This document shows, in pieces, positions 9,600-22,060 of a stretch of 64,000 nucleotides of DNA (within the stretch, counting starts at the first letter, position 1; the number at the start of each line of letters is the position of its first letter). The notes under the pieces were generated by a model, which was given only the letters and a program-made list of their open reading frames with translations, did not search any database and had not been told where the DNA came from. The position numbers and the translations under genes were made by a program. Origin of the DNA: Tenebrio molitor (taxonomy: Eukaryota > Arthropoda > Insecta > Coleoptera > Tenebrionidae); the NCBI RefSeq assembly GCF_963966145.1, contig NC_091049.1, positions 6,634,001 to 6,698,000 of the forward strand, read 5' to 3'.

Positions 9600-10720
9600 T
9601 TTTTATCTACTACAATGCCATATACAAACTATTTCACTAGTGATAATGAGCCCGACGAAGCAAATAAAGGAGAAAAACGATATTTTACTGGAGATTTTTA
9701 GGAGCGAGAATTAAAGTCTCGATTGGGGATTTGTTTTCAATCCTGTGGTTTCGTCTAACCATGTACCCCATCACACTTATCTTGATTTTGTTACGTTTGA
9801 AATTTGGTTCGAGAAGAACACAAGAATTTAGGCAAAGGATGAACCGAGGAAAGCTCCAGGCCGTGACAAACTAGAAGTTGTTCATAAAGAAAGGGAAAGT
9901 TATCCGACTCTAGTGTTTACGAAATTTATGGTAATGATACAACCATTCAGTGTTAAAGTTTCACAAATTTCGTAATCTTTATAAAAGTTGGATGAATAAA
10001 CCATAACAATAATGGTTTTATTAGACCCATACAACATCTAGAGAGTTAACTGTAATGGAAAGTGAGAAATTGGTTGCATTAAGGTTTAAAATAAATGAAT
10101 TAAAAATGCTTGATTTTTTAGAAAAAAAGAAAAGATCAAATGTCTATTATTGGAACAATTCCAAGACTATTTTTAGGAAAACGTCAATTTGTAAAAACAA
10201 TTGTTTTGGTTGTCGAAGTCTTCAAAATCTCAGAAATTCGCATTTTTATACAGGAATAAATCAATCACTAAACTTATTAACTAATAACATTTATTAAGGA
10301 TAACAGTAGTTAGCGTTGAAAATGTGTACCGACTGCTTAATTAAAAAATACATTTCATATTGTACGTGATGGTCTCAAGATGAAACCTTGCGGAAAACCG
10401 TTGCATGTACTTTCTCTACCACATAAAATAGTTAATTAAAAGAGTATGTGTGATTCCTTGAGGAATTCTTGGAGAACTCCAGATACATCTGTCACCTCAG
10501 ATCTAGTTTTAAGCAAGTGCGCAATCTCCAAGTCTAGATTGGAAGTTACTCAACATTCGTTTAGTGATCAGTATTTAAAATTTTGCGCAAACTTCAAAAT
10601 CACATTGTCAAGGTAAAGCAAAACAAGACTGTTAGAACACAAATACAGTCAGAAATGCTTTGATAATTAGTACAAACAATATGTGAAAATGTTCGCTTTT
10701 GAAGCAACTTCCACAAGAAC
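9600..10720. repeat. Duplicated non-coding unit of the LRR cluster (copy 1)
   Basis: Most of this segment recurs, diverged, at about 15120-15990 and 33450-34330. It carries a decayed N-terminal piece of the second LRR subfamily near 9740-9870 and a shared stretch beginning ATGGAAAGTGAGAAATTGG at 10055. The small frame at 10055-10297 is not conserved as protein between copies, so I do not call a gene. Confidence 0.65.
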
Positions 10721-11429
10721 GTTGTGAAGTACGTAGCAAAATTCCAACGAAACATTTCTCTGAGTCCACCGAAAAGTTCTCGATTCACGGTTTCGATACG
10801 GTTGAGTACCAAGTCAATAGAAATGTCTTTCATTTTCAAAAACTGAAAAACGTTCTTTTGCAGTTGTGAACTCTTGTTTCTACATACAGTAAAATCTCTG
10901 AAGCGTGGTAAATCAACAAAACTGCTCGGATCCAACTCCGTTAATTGATTTTGTGTCAAACTGAATCTTTCGAGACGCGATACATTAACAAAAGCTTGTT
11001 CTTCAATCGTTGCTATCTTGTTCGCCGTCAGCCGCAACTCCCTTATTGGAAGATCAACGAATGTTTGCGTTCTGATTGTTTTAATTTTGCCTTGTTTATG
11101 TAGGTACAGACCGTCGTCCAGGTTTGGCCTTGAAAAAATTTCCTTTCGATTTCGACCACACTTGTAGCAAAAATTCCCAACGAATCCACATTAAAAAATG
11201 CCTCAAACATTTTGTTGCACAACACACGATTGTGTCCCGTTGAAATTACAGTAATCATTTTGGTGTCTGTTGTTGTAGTTACGATTTTATCTGTCTTGTG
11301 TTCAACACTGTTGTTGCGTGTCATCGTCATGTACTCCATCGAACTTATCTTGATTTGATCACACTGGAAATTTTGTTCAAGAACTACAGAAGAACTTAAA
11401 CAAAGGAGGAACCACAGACGGCTGAACAT
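10600..11429 (-). pseudogene. LRR pseudogene, second subfamily (LRR-2)
   Basis: The N-terminal part starts at the MFSRLWFLLCLSSS signal peptide (ATG at 11429) and continues through QCDQIKIS, CNKMFEAFFN and VVEIERKFFQGQT. The frame then shifts by one nucleotide near 11130; the other frame carries LDDGLYLHKQGKIKTI and the LRRs (RLTANKIATIEEQAF, LERFSLTQNQLTELD). After the FGGL repeat the sequence loses the last LRRs and the cap seen in the related fragment at 15880-16322. The architecture parallels LRR-1, but identity is low, defining a separate subfamily. The signal peptide and repeats imply an extracellular ancestral protein. Confidence 0.75.
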
Positions 11430-12224
11430 TGTGACAAACCAAGTTTCTCCCAAAACTACCCAACACAGCAACTTATCGTACTTGTTTGACAAAAAAGCTA
11501 CATTGTTCGAATCAATTCGTAATTTGGTGTTTTCGGAACATGTGGTAACCTTACACCTGTTCAACTTTCAAGTTTCAGAAGTTTGGTAATTCTAACTAGG
11601 TACAAGTTTGGTCTTCTTTAAAAATAGTAAAGAATTTTTTGTGACACTTAAGTTGTACCCTAGCTACAGAGTTTGTAATATTCGGAATGATAATTGATAA
11701 AAGCGAAACAAGACTTTTAGAATACTTTGTCAAAAACAAAGACAATAAGAGATTCTTCGATAATTACATCAGACAATTGAGCAAATGTTCGCTCTTAATG
11801 ACACTCCCACAAGAACGCTGTAAATAGGTTGAAAATATCTATTTGCAAAAACCAAGCTCGTTTGACTGCAAGTTTATATTGATAAGTCTAACTGTCAATC
11901 CACCGAATTATGTTGGCAGAAAAAAAGAAATCCCTGGAATAAGTTTAATTTTTTTGTTTGTCACAAATATCACAAATAAGCTACAGCTGTATGGTTATAG
12001 CTATTATAATTATGGCTACCGTATCATACCTTTTGAGTGAAATAACAAAATTAGAATTTAAAAAAAACGATGAACTACGACCAAAACGACTATCAACGGT
12101 TTTCTTTAATTTTTTTTCTGACGCTTGCAAACAAACACTAAAAACAAAAGTTGGTGACGTTGCCGGTTGTATTTTCGAGGTAGAATGCAATGTTGATGGA
12201 TTTTTAGTTTTGAAACAGATTATA

Positions 12225-12461
12225 CAGGGTCATTATAAATGAAAAATGATTGTCCCATCGCAGTTGGCGTTGAAAACTCTCTCAAATTTTGGATGAGCCG
12301 CCAGCCCCGCAACGTTAGACAAACTAGTCGACAGATTTCCACTATGGCCAGTATCGTCACCTATCGGCGATACTAATCTCACTCATGTTATGAGGCTTTT
12401 GGCACATTCAACTACATCACCAACCCCTACTGCAATGGGACAATCATTTATAATGACCCTG
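12225..12461. mobile_element. MITE, CAGGGTCATTATAAATGA TIRs, TA target
   Basis: A 237-bp element. The ends CAGGGTCATTATAAATGA match inverted at 12444-12461, followed by a shared ATTGTCCCATYGCAGT. TA lies on both sides. It has no coding capacity. A second copy at 24845-25041 was inherited with the segmental duplication. Confidence 0.85.
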
Positions 12462-12489
12462 TACTTACATGTTAGGTCAATATCCCTAT

Positions 12490-12715
12490 TCAGTTTAGAG
12501 CAGTTTATGTCAAGGAAACATCGTTTTCAGTTGTCCAAATTTCCAGAGTATTAAATCTCAAATTTAAATTCTGAGCCTGCAAATCTTCGAAAACTCCAGA
12601 AGAAAAGAAAGTTGTTATCTGATAAATCAACATTCGAAAATCTAGTCTTTTTACGAATTCCTGCAGACAAGATTTTGATCTTATTAATTGACGAGTCAAA
12701 AAAAATGTCATTTCG
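12490..12715 (-). pseudogene. LRR remnant, second subfamily
   Basis: Minus-strand fragments NVDLSDNNF and VFEDLQAQNLNLRFNTLEIW resemble the last LRRs of the fragment at 15880-16322 (FLDDLPVQHLDLSFNRL). The frames are shifted relative to each other and no start remains. It is duplicated at about 25085-25305. Confidence 0.55.
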
Positions 12716-13199
12716 GTGAAAACTTCTTCATGTAGGGTTTCAATGAAGTTGCATTTTAGAACTTATAGTTTTTATCGTACACCGTGTGGCTCAAACGGTG
12801 ATGAAAGTAATGTGGAAATGACCTTTAATGAATTCAGAGAGATCATCACGTGACACTTTTCTAAAATCTTTGTGTTCCTTTAGACATTTCTTAATTAAAC
12901 TAGTAATTCAGTATAATTGATAATGGCGCGAAAAGTAAAAAGGGTGTGTTGCTCTCAGACCCATGATTGGAAATAATAAGACACGCTGATATTGATTGAA
13001 GGAATTAATTATTCAAGAAGCTTATTCACTATCATTGCTTGGCTCAAGACAAAACCTTGCGGAATATCGTTGCATATTTATTATCTCGCTTGCTTTTTTA
13101 CCGTACATATCATTCTGTACTTATTGATAGTTATCAAATTTATTGTTTAATAATGGTGCTACAAGAAAATGGCACAGTTGCTTGATCGATACAAATTCA

Positions 13200-13660
13200 C
13201 TGACTTCTGTTTTCCAGAAACTCAAAAACATTCTTTTGGAGTTTCGAAATCACGTTTCTGAAAACTCTGAAGTTGTCCAGCCAACAGAACTCCGAGGATT
13301 CAGTTCTTTCACTTGATTTCTATCCAGGGTTTTCGGCTGTGACAAGTTAACGAAAGCTTCTTCTTCTATTGTCGTAATTTTGTTACCAGATAAGGACAAG
13401 GACGTGAGTTCGAGATTGTGAAAAGAGCGTTTCTTTATTGTTTGTATTTTTCCATTTAAAATGCCACCCCCTCGTTGCATCCCACCACCCAGAGAGGAGG
13501 AGAATCCGTCTCCCACTGAGCTTCTCACCAGGCTGCCGAAACACCCGCCAAGAGCAAAACTGCGCGGTCCCTCAGACTCGCCATTGGGACCCACGGAACC
13601 ACCAGAAACATCTGGATACCACCAGAGTCGAGTTTTGTGGCCGGACTTTTAGGTGGTAAT
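13200..13660 (-). pseudogene. Chimeric LRR pseudogene fused to a GC-rich segment (copy 1)
   Basis: The frame at 13250-13594 joins a GC-rich, Gly/Ser-rich non-LRR segment (about 13460-13650) to LRR sequence beginning GKIQTIKKRSFHNLE. In intact paralogs that point is preceded by the signal peptide and N-terminal LRRs, which are absent. Downstream, LSQPKTLDRNQVKELNP lacks residues found in LRR-1, and the frame then breaks. The GC-rich part differs sharply in composition from all surroundings, and I do not recognise its origin. The same junction occurs at about 25735-26225. Confidence 0.65.
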
Positions 13661-14002
13661 AGTACCTACTTATTGATAATTACAAAATTTATTGTATAAT
13701 AATAGTGCTACAGGAAAATGGTGCTTAATTGCTTGGTCAATACAAATTCACTGTCTTCTCAGCTAAATTGAGAAATCGTAAAATCTTGCGTGGACGAGAT
13801 ATTACAATCATAAGTTTTAATTACCTAAGTGATTTACGCGAGAGTAAAAAATAGAGTGGGTACATTGCGCAAAAGTTTTAAATACAATTTATTTAGATCA
13901 CTAACTGTCTCTTGTAAAACACTCAATACTCAGTGTTATCTAAATTAAAATTTTTATTCTACTCTTAAGTAATAAAATGAAGTGTATGACTACAAAGAGA
14001 AA

Positions 14003-14983
14003 TTAGATTAGCAAACATGAAATCAAGAGAATTATCAATGCAACAAATACCCGGTGACAATACGTATTACCGGATCCCTGACCAGAACAACAGGGATCCC
14101 ATCTCGCGGAAGAATTATGTTGATTTCTCCAGTCAAAAAGCGCTTGCAAAGTGTTTTCGTTCAACGGATTGCAGTCGATATACAGAAATGTGACGTTAAA
14201 ATCTTCCTCAAAAAATTCCGGAGAGATTTTCGAGATGCGATTGTTGCATACGTCGATTTCGACAAAACGATGATGTTGACATATTTCTGGAGGAATGAAT
14301 TCAATTCTATTATTTCTCAGAAATATAATGACAGTTGTAGCGTTGGACCCGTCGAAAGCTCCCTTGTCGACAGTTTCTATGCAGTTACTACTTAAATCAA
14401 TGGAAGCTTTTTTGTTCTCCAAAAACCTAAAAACATTCTTTTGGAGTTTCGAAATTACATTTTTGATGGCTCTGAAGTCGTCCAGCTGTGGCAACCCGAC
14501 GAAACTCCGTGGATTCAGTTCTTTCAGTTGATTTCTGTTCAGACTTAACTCTTTGAGCCGTGACAAGTTAGCGAAAGCTTCTTCTTCTATTGTCGTAATT
14601 TTGTTTTCAGATAGGAACAAGAGCGTGATTTCGAGATCGTGAAAAGTGTGTTTCTTTATTGTTTGAAATTTTCCATAGTAAATCTTAAGCAGACTGTCCA
14701 GTCCCTTACCTTGCAAAAAATTCGTTTCGATTTCGACCACGTTCGTGGCCCGGATTAAGAGAGAATTGAGATTGTCTAGTTTATCGAAGATCTTGCTGCA
14801 GAGGATTGTAATGTTCCCAAGATCAACTTCCGTTTCTATGGTACTGCCAGTTTTCATTTGAAAAGATTTGTTGTGCAAAATTTTGTACTCCACTTGATTG
14901 CTCTGAGCTTTACTACATCCTGAAGAACTTTCAGTAGAGACGCAAGAGATGAGGTAAAGCACAACGTAAATGGAGCTCGACAT
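14003..14983 (-). CDS. Secreted or GPI-anchor-like leucine-rich-repeat protein (LRR-4)
   Basis: An open single-exon frame of 326 aa. It has a signal peptide (MSSSIYVVLYLISCVSTES), the GCSKAQ and ILCSKIFDKLDNL N-terminal region and about eight LRRs (ITTIEEEAFANLSRL, NRIEFIPPEICQHHRF, NRISKISPEFFEEDF). A DCNPLNENTLQALFDW cap and CCSGQGSGNTYC follow. The last roughly 17 residues are hydrophobic and end SCLLI, fitting a GPI-attachment signal with small residues just before it. Its closest relative is the gene at 26491-27456, inside the other copy of the same segmental duplication. The ligand and role are unknown. Confidence 0.82.
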   Translation of the reverse strand: MSSSIYVVLYLISCVSTESSSGCSKAQSNQVEYKILHNKSFQMKTGSTIETEVDLGNITILCSKIFDKLDNLNSLLIRATNVVEIETNFLQGKGLDSLLKIYYGKFQTIKKHTFHDLEITLLFLSENKITTIEEEAFANLSRLKELSLNRNQLKELNPRSFVGLPQLDDFRAIKNVISKLQKNVFRFLENKKASIDLSSNCIETVDKGAFDGSNATTVIIFLRNNRIEFIPPEICQHHRFVEIDVCNNRISKISPEFFEEDFNVTFLYIDCNPLNENTLQALFDWRNQHNSSARWDPCCSGQGSGNTYCHRVFVALIILLISCLLI

Positions 14984-15119
14984 CGTGGTGACTAACGATG
15001 GTTGCTAACGATATCATTTTGCATGGTAAATGTTTCTAACAGCGTTCCCTTGACCTTTTGGTAAAAGCAGTAATTTACCTGTTCTAACATGAACGATAGA
15101 AAAACAAAAGATGAATACG

Positions 15120-15990
15120 TATTTCCAAATTGTTATAATATAGAAGAACATCGATATTTTACTCGTGATTTTTTAGAAACTAGAACTAAAATTACGATTG
15201 GCGATTTGTCTTCGATCCTGTAGTTTCATCTAACCATGTACTTCATCAAACTTATCTTGATTTTAAATACGTTTGAAATTTGGTCGGAGAAGAATGCAAA
15301 AATTTAGGATGAACCGAGGAAGGCTATAAAATTTCACAAATGTCTTTATTAGACCCATAAAACATTTAGAGAGTTAATTGCACTGGAAAGTGGTAATTTG
15401 GTTGCATTAATGTTTAAAATAAGTAAATTAAAAATCTTTGATATTTTAGCAAAAAGAAAAGAAACTAATGTACATTGTTGGAACAATTCCAAGAAATTGT
15501 GCTGGACTATAAAAAAAAATTTTGGTTGTCGAAGTCTTCAAAGATTCAGAAATTAGGATTTTTATAGAGGGATAAATTAATCACTAAACTTATTAACCAA
15601 TATCATTTACTAAGGATGAGAGTAGTTATTTTATATTGTACGTGGTCTCACTATAAAACCTTGTGGAAAACCGTTCCATGTAATTTTCTACCACATAAAA
15701 TAGATTCTCGGAGAACTCCAGATACATCTGTCACCTCAGATCTAGCTTTAAGCAAGTGCGGAATCAGTAAATCTACTTGGAAGTTACTCAAGATTAGTGA
15801 TCAATATTTAAAATTGTGCGCAAGTTTCAAAATCACATTGACAAGGTAAAACAAAACAAGACTCTTAGAACAAATACAATCAGAAATGCTTTGATAATAA
15901 TTAGTACAAACAACATTTCAAATGTACGCTCTTGAAACAACTTCCACAAGAACGTTGTGAAGTACGTAGCAAATATTCCAACGATACATT
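15120..15990. repeat. Duplicated non-coding unit of the LRR cluster (copy 2)
   Basis: A diverged copy of 9600-10720 with internal deletions. It again places a worn N-terminal scrap of subfamily 2 (about 15220-15320) upstream of a C-terminal LRR fragment. Confidence 0.6.
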
Positions 15991-16322
15991 TGTCTGAGTT
16001 GCCCAAGCCTCCAATAAGTCCAAGCTTTTATTGTCTAAACGATTAAAGCTGAGGTCTAGATGCTGAACTGGAAGATCATCAAGAAATTCTGGAGAGATAT
16101 GTGAGATATATTCTTAGACAAATCGATTTTGAAGAATCGACGCCCTTTGAAAACATCTGTAGGTAGAAAGTAAAGTTTGTTTAAATGCAAGTCTATGTCC
16201 ACAACTTCAGCTGCCAGTCCACCGAAAACTTCTCGGTTCACGATTTCGATACGGTTGAGGCCCAAGTCAATAGAAATGTCCACATTGTGACAAACCAAGT
16301 TTCTCTTTAAACTGCCCAACAC
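15880..16322 (-). pseudogene. LRR fragment, second subfamily (LRR-5)
   Basis: Minus-strand sequence reads LGLNRIEIVNREVFGGL, LHLNKLYFLPTDVF and FFKIDLSKN. After a one-base shift it continues through EFLDDLPVQHLDLSFNRL to a cysteine-containing end (SCGSCFKSVHLKCCLY, stop near 15900). It preserves the C-terminal LRRs that LRR-2 lost but has no N-terminal half. It lacks the hydrophobic GPI-like tail of the first subfamily. Confidence 0.7.
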
Positions 16323-16329
16323 AGCAATT

Positions 16330-18230
16330 TACGTATCTTACTTGCTTGACAAAAAAGCTACATTGTACGAATCAACTCATAATTTGGTGTTTTTGAATAA
16401 TGTGGTAACGTTACACCTGTTTCAAGATTTTGGTAATTTTAACTACAAGTTTGGTCTTCTTTACAGCTAGTAAAGAATTTTTTGTGACACTTAAGTTGTA
16501 CCCAACTACAGAGTTAGTAATATTCGGAATGATAATAATTTTCCTCAAATATTCAAAACCGTCGTTGTCGTCGTCCTCTCTGTTATTCCTGAATCCTGAC
16601 CCGTTGCCAGTTGTCTGATAACCAGTGTTCGGACAGATTTAGGCGATTTAAGTAGTGGGGGACGATTTCATGAACGTGCGGCACAGTACTTGCCCAATGT
16701 AATTTCACGATTTAATAATGGTTTGTCTGTTTTTTGAAGCAGTACAAGACTCGACAGATTACCTGGCGTCTTATGGTTTGAATATTGTTTCCATTATTAT
16801 TTGATAATTTATTTTTTACTTTACAACCTTATCGAATTTTATACAAATAAATTCGCTAAACACTTGGGACGCCACCGGACATTGCTTCCGTCTCGCGCTG
16901 AATAAAAACGGAACAGTCGACCTGTTCAGCAATAAACACCATCACAAGTCGGATTAACTAGCATTATTCCGTGCGCTGATTGTATTTATAATATAACACC
17001 ATATCAACTGTGAGCGATTAGTACTTGGGTTACTTGGTTAACGTTTTTGCATGCAATTATATTAGGAACTGATTCTCCGCTTCCTACCTAACGCCTATTT
17101 GAATCCGATCTCTGCTGATAACCCCCTCGGCCTCTACTGATTCGACTGCTGCTATACACAATGTACAACTTGCAATAAAGAATACAAATTTGTCCAACAT
17201 CAATATTTCACATTAAAAAACTTGTACGAGAATTCCACATGACGTTGACACTCAGTGCCGCCAACCTAAAATCTTTCATTAAAAATTCCTGTTTCGATTT
17301 TCTTGCCAAGGCAACGGAAATGCCATTTTCAAGACGCTTAAGACGAATGATAAATAAGTATTTTCTAGACGAAGGCCGAAAAAAATAATTACTAATATCG
17401 CAACAAAATTCGAAATTCGAAACCCCGCAAACGCAAAATTTCGTCTTATCCTATTTTGATCGCGATTGGTCAAGTTTAGGATGCCTTTTCTCGATTATCG
17501 CTTGAGATGGAACTTTTTTTTATTAAAATGCAGATTATCATATTTACGCAAATACCTACTCCCTTTTTTCTCTGGGGAGGCAGTTCTGAGACACCTGTAT
17601 AAACCATTAAACCGGAATATTTGATTTGTCCAGAAAGGTCTACATTGGAAAAGCAGTTGTTAGTACTGCAAATACTTAATAAGAATTACAGTTAAATTCT
17701 TTTCACTGTTCAAAAATGATGCGGTGTAAGGCAAGGTAAACTGCTACGACTTCTGTTATTTCATACATAGGTGAAACATTTAAATTAATTTGATGGTATT
17801 ATAAAAGTGACTAAGATATAAATGTCACAGTTTTCACTTAAATAAAGAAGAAACAAAGAGAAAGAGAACATTTTAGGGTGCACCCTGTTACCTACATTAT
17901 CACAATAAATTTACTTAAAATTTACTACCACACCAGCGCTAATATTTTTTTGGACCAATAAAGAACGCAACATTAAAGATCATTGAGGATTAAATATGTA
18001 AATTGTGCGTAGGTAATGTCGACGTAAAATCCTTAATAGGCTGGTAATGTTGAGCTCTGTAATTGTTGCCGAAGTTGGACGAAGTGAATCCTAATATTCA
18101 GGCAAAGTGGATGCCAATTACAACTCAGGAAATCAATAGCGTGTAAGAATTCGTCGCCCATTCTGCCAGATACACACATTAACAAGGACTATAGAAGCAG
18201 AACCAAAATCAGACAACCTGCTCCAAAACT
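16330..18230. other. No supported gene
   Basis: AT-rich DNA with only short random frames (for example 17279-17473 minus). It includes a worn N-terminal echo of LRR subfamily 2 near 16330-16450. I see no splice-supported gene, TIR element or RNA gene. Confidence 0.5.
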
Positions 18231-18234
18231 AGTG

Positions 18235-19194
18235 CTACAGAAACGATGAAAAAGTACTCGTTATTGGGATAGATACGACGCGAACAAATCGAGTCAGGGA
18301 GTTGTTGTTTTGAGTGGACCAAGTATGAGGCATCTCTAGAGTGTCCTTGAATGGATCCAGCCCTACATCCCGAAATTTACCGCCATGTTTATCTCCAAAA
18401 AAGTCGCGAGAGATGTAAAATATGTTCAAGAGTTCGATTTTAAAGAAGCGGTGCTTTTGGAAAAGTGTTGCAGTACGGTTCTGGATCTTGTTTTCCATGA
18501 GAATCGACGTGACAGGTTCAGTTGTCGATCCACTGAGAGCTACTCCATCCAAAATTTTTATATGGTTCACCAAATTAAGAAAGGAGTTGTTTGGTTCCAA
18601 AAACTGAAAAAAATGTGTCTTTACAATTTTAAAATTCTCTTACTGTTTACTTGGAACTTTGGGCAGTTGGGTCAAACCAACAAAACTCTAGTGAACCAGT
18701 TGGATCAAATTGTTCCTTGACAAATCCAGACTCTCAAGTTTTGACACGTTGGCAAAATTTTCGCCCTCGATTGTGACAATTCAGCAAACACCCAACACTC
18801 TCACCTGGAAATTCTCGACCATAGCTTCTATTTGTCCATTTCTGATTTGCGGAGAGTCGACCAATCGTTTGCCTTCTAGAAGCTCCAGTTCAATTTTGAT
18901 AATATTCGTTACCAAGAGAGTAAGCGAGTTGGGGTGATGCAAATCATCGAACATTCTGTTGCAGAGGGCTGTGTTGTCCTTGAAGTTTACGTTGATCCGT
19001 GCATTATTCGGTGTTGAGATGATTGTCCTTTTGTTGATTTGGAGGATGTCGGTGCCGTTAAAAGCCACAAATTTCCTTAGGCTTGTCTGGATCTCATCAC
19101 ATTTTGGATTTCTTTCGGGAAAAGCGCAACGCAACACAATAAGTGAAGTAAAAACGAGAGGATCAACATGATTGTTCTCCGGAGAGTCCAACAC
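18235..19194 (-). pseudogene. Divergent LRR pseudogene (LRR-6)
   Basis: The N-terminal half (18781-19194) shows a hydrophobic leader-like stretch, PKCDEIQTSLRKF, DNTALCNRMFDDLHHPNSL and IIKIELELLEGKRL. These positions correspond to those in LRR-1 and LRR-2. The middle repeats are out of frame, and the C-terminal part (18235-18600) retains FFKIELLNIFYISRDFF and a cap-like region ending in a polar tail. It is the most diverged LRR copy here and is clearly broken. Confidence 0.65.
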
Positions 19195-19947
19195 GCAGTG
19201 GGACTAGGCGAGGGCATTACGAAATTGTTCGCCTCCGCAATGGTAATTTTCCAAAACAGTTACGACAAATTGAGGAAACATTAAGGAAAGTTTCTAGTTG
19301 CGATATCTAACAGCTTGAGGTGCCAAAGTTGGAATATACATTAATAAAATTTCTTCACAACTGTGGAGTGATAGATACTTGTGACATTACAAGTTTGTGA
19401 AACGCCAAACAGAACTATGCGGGAATAATATTCGCGATGGCACTATACAATTCTTTTTTTTTTGTTTTGTTTATTTTGTTTGTTTTCTTCAACAATTACT
19501 CCACATTGATCTGTAAACTCATTCTCACTTTCCATCACACGTACAAGTTTCATAAACAGGTTAATGAAGGAATAAATTACGTGGAGTTGTAGTTTCAGAG
19601 TTTAAAGAAAAAAACGTGGTGTTGTTTTCGAACAAGGATAAAATTTATTGCTTAATAATAGTCTTACAGGAAAATGGTACTTAGTTACTTGATCGATACA
19701 AATTCACTTGCTTGTGAGAAATCGTAAAATCTTGTGTGGAGAAGTTATTACATGCAAACATGAATTTTAACTACCTGCCCACTTTAAGTACCAGAACAAA
19801 AAAAGACCATGTGTTGTGCTAAATTTTTAAATACAATTTATTGAGACCAATGACGGATCCTTGAGGAATACCGTATATCATAGTCCAAATAGAAAATGTT
19901 GCCCAACTCTTGAGTAATTAAATGAAGTGTGTAACTTCAAGAAGAAA

Positions 19948-20945
19948 TTAGATTGGCCAACATGAGTGCAACATAATTGCCAGTGTAAAAAAAATTGGGT
20001 GACAGCACATGTTATCGACTTCGTGGCCAGAAGAACAGGGAAACCATGTCGCGGAAATATTATTTTCAGTTTTCCAATCGGAAAGCGCTTGCAAGGTTTT
20101 TTCGTCCAACGGATTGCAGTCGAGATTCAGAAATGTCAAGTTAAAATCTACCTCAAAATATTCCGGAGAGATCTTCGAGATTCTACTGTTGGACCGGTCG
20201 AATTTGACCACAGGATAATGTTGAAATATTTCTGGAGGAAGGAATTCAATTCGATTATTCGTCAGAATTAACATGACATTTGTAGCGTTCGACCCGTCGA
20301 AAGCTCCCTTGTCGACAGTATCTATGCAGTTACTGCTTAAATCAATGAAAGCTTTTTTGTTCTCCAGAAACTCAAAAACAGTCTTTTGGAGTTTCGAAAT
20401 CAAGTTTCCCATTGCACTGAAGTGGTGCAGCTGTGGCAAGCCGACAAAACTCTGCGGATTCAGTTCTTTCAGTTGATTTGCGTCCAGAATGAGGATTTTG
20501 AGTTGTGACAAGTTAAGGAAAGCTTCTTCTTCTATTGTCGTAATTTTGTTACCAAATAAGGACAAGAACGTGATTTCTAGATTGCAAAAAGTGCGTTTCT
20601 TTATTGTTTGAAATTTTCCATCGTGAATCTCAAGACGACTGTCCAGTCCCTTACCTTGCAAAAAATTCGTTTCGATTTCGACCACGTTTGTGGCGTGGAT
20701 GGAGACAAACATAAGATTATGAAGTTTATCGAAGATCTTGCTGCAGAGGATTGTATTGTTCCCAAGATCAACATCCGCGGTTAGGACATTATCTTCAATT
20801 CTTACGATACTGTCAGTTCTGATTTGAAAAGTTTCGTAATTATTGGTAAAAATTGAGTACTCCACCGAGTTTTAAGACATCCTAAAGAACTTTCACTAGA
20901 GACGCAAGTGATGATGTAAAACACAACGTAAATGAAGCTCGACAT
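19948..20945 (-). pseudogene. LRR pseudogene or lesioned gene (LRR-7)
   Basis: The frame from 20865 to 19948 is open for 305 aa with the full LRR set and the tail IMLHSCWPI. The signal peptide (MSSFIYVVFYIITCVSS, ATG at 20945) is in another frame: a 10-nt deletion after GCLKTR, relative to LRR-11, shifts it. From the internal ATG the protein would lack its secretion signal. This is a recent lesion in an otherwise conserved copy, or an assembly error. Confidence 0.75.
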
Positions 20946-21529
20946 CGTGGTGACTAACCATAGTTGCTAACGATATTTTTTTGCACGGTAATTGTTTCTA
21001 ACAACGTCCCCTTGACATTTGGTTAAAAACAGTCATTTGTCTTTTCTATGCAATTGCGTGAACCACTGAAAAACACAATATGAATACTTCCAAACTGTTA
21101 TGATTTGGATGGGTAAGTACTGGACCTGAGATAGATCCTTGTGTGAAACAAAATTCTGGTGTTTGTTTATAGATTTCTTAGTCAAACCAGTCTAATTCAG
21201 TGTTGAATAAATTGTCAATGGGGCGAGAAGTAAGAAGAGTGAGTTGTTATCAGGTCGATTACTGGAAATATTAGTACAGAAGGAATGAATTATTCAAGCA
21301 GCTTATCATTATTATCATTGAAATAAAAAAGTTTGTTACACAGTCTAGCACTGGTTTACAAATCTGTGAGGTGACCAACTCAATAGACCGGGACTTCTCT
21401 CTTATCTCTCTTGCTCTTTACCACACATGTAGTCACTGCCTTATAGTCATTTACACTTTAATTAATCATAATTAGTCATTTACATTTCTTTTCACGAAAA
21501 AATTTCGGTTGCGTCATTGTGATAGTCGA

Positions 21530-22060
21530 AAATCGCGCCTTTTTGTATGTCCATAGAAATGGTTCAAGTGGCTTTTTTTTCTGAGCGGAGTAGAAATACT
21601 TCAAGTCCTAGGAGTAGAAGTGTCCATAGGCGGCTCGACCGAGTAAAATGTAAAGTCATTTGAAGCATTTGTCACGATTTATTTGTCAATTACTGGAAAT
21701 ATTTAATTAATACATTTTCCCCATTAAAATAAAACCCCTAAAACAGCGAAATAACGAAAGTGTTATCCAAAATTTAACCGCTTCCACTGTGGTTAAGGAA
21801 GAGCCGCCCGTTGTGGGACTTGTGGGCGTGTCCATGGATGTCAGATCAGATGTCAAATGTCAAAAATAGCGCAAGATTGCCCTTCAGTGTTAATAAGTAA
21901 TCAGTTGTAAGTTGTAAGAATAACTGAAGCATGTCCGATGCTATTGAAAACGAAATGCACGGCGACGCCTACAGAGTTGATGCAGATCGCGGCGAACTCA
22001 ATGCAGATCTAATCTTACTAATATTATGGAAAGTTCAAGTACCAATAATATTACGAAGGA
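21530..22060. repeat. Dispersed repeat module (copy 2)
   Basis: Shares with 6711-7460, 32690-33190 and 38640-39220 a block running from an AAATCGCGCC start through GTGGGCGTGTCCATGG and TCAGTGTTAATAAGTAATC to an ATG at about 21930. That ATG opens a frame beginning MSDAIENEMHGDAYRVDAD, which stays open for about 40 codons. No homolog is recognised. Confidence 0.7.

Larger units (their letters stand above)
11740..15150. repeat. Segmental duplication, copy 1 (about 3.4 kb)
   Basis: Collinear with about 24350-27600. Both copies contain, in order, a subfamily-2 LRR C-terminal scrap, a TA-flanked MITE, a degenerate LRR remnant, the chimeric LRR/GC-rich pseudogene and a full LRR gene. Differences are scattered substitutions and small indels. 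Confidence 0.85.

Noticed and set aside
10055..10297. 80-aa plus-strand frame repeated at 15385 and 33816
   Set aside because: The DNA is repeated because the unit was duplicated, but the frames diverge by indels and are not conserved as protein.
13461..13652. Proline-rich plus-strand peptide (also at 25978-26239)
   Set aside because: Either strand of the GC-rich segment is open; the minus strand is in frame with LRR sequence, so the plus-strand frame is probably fortuitous.
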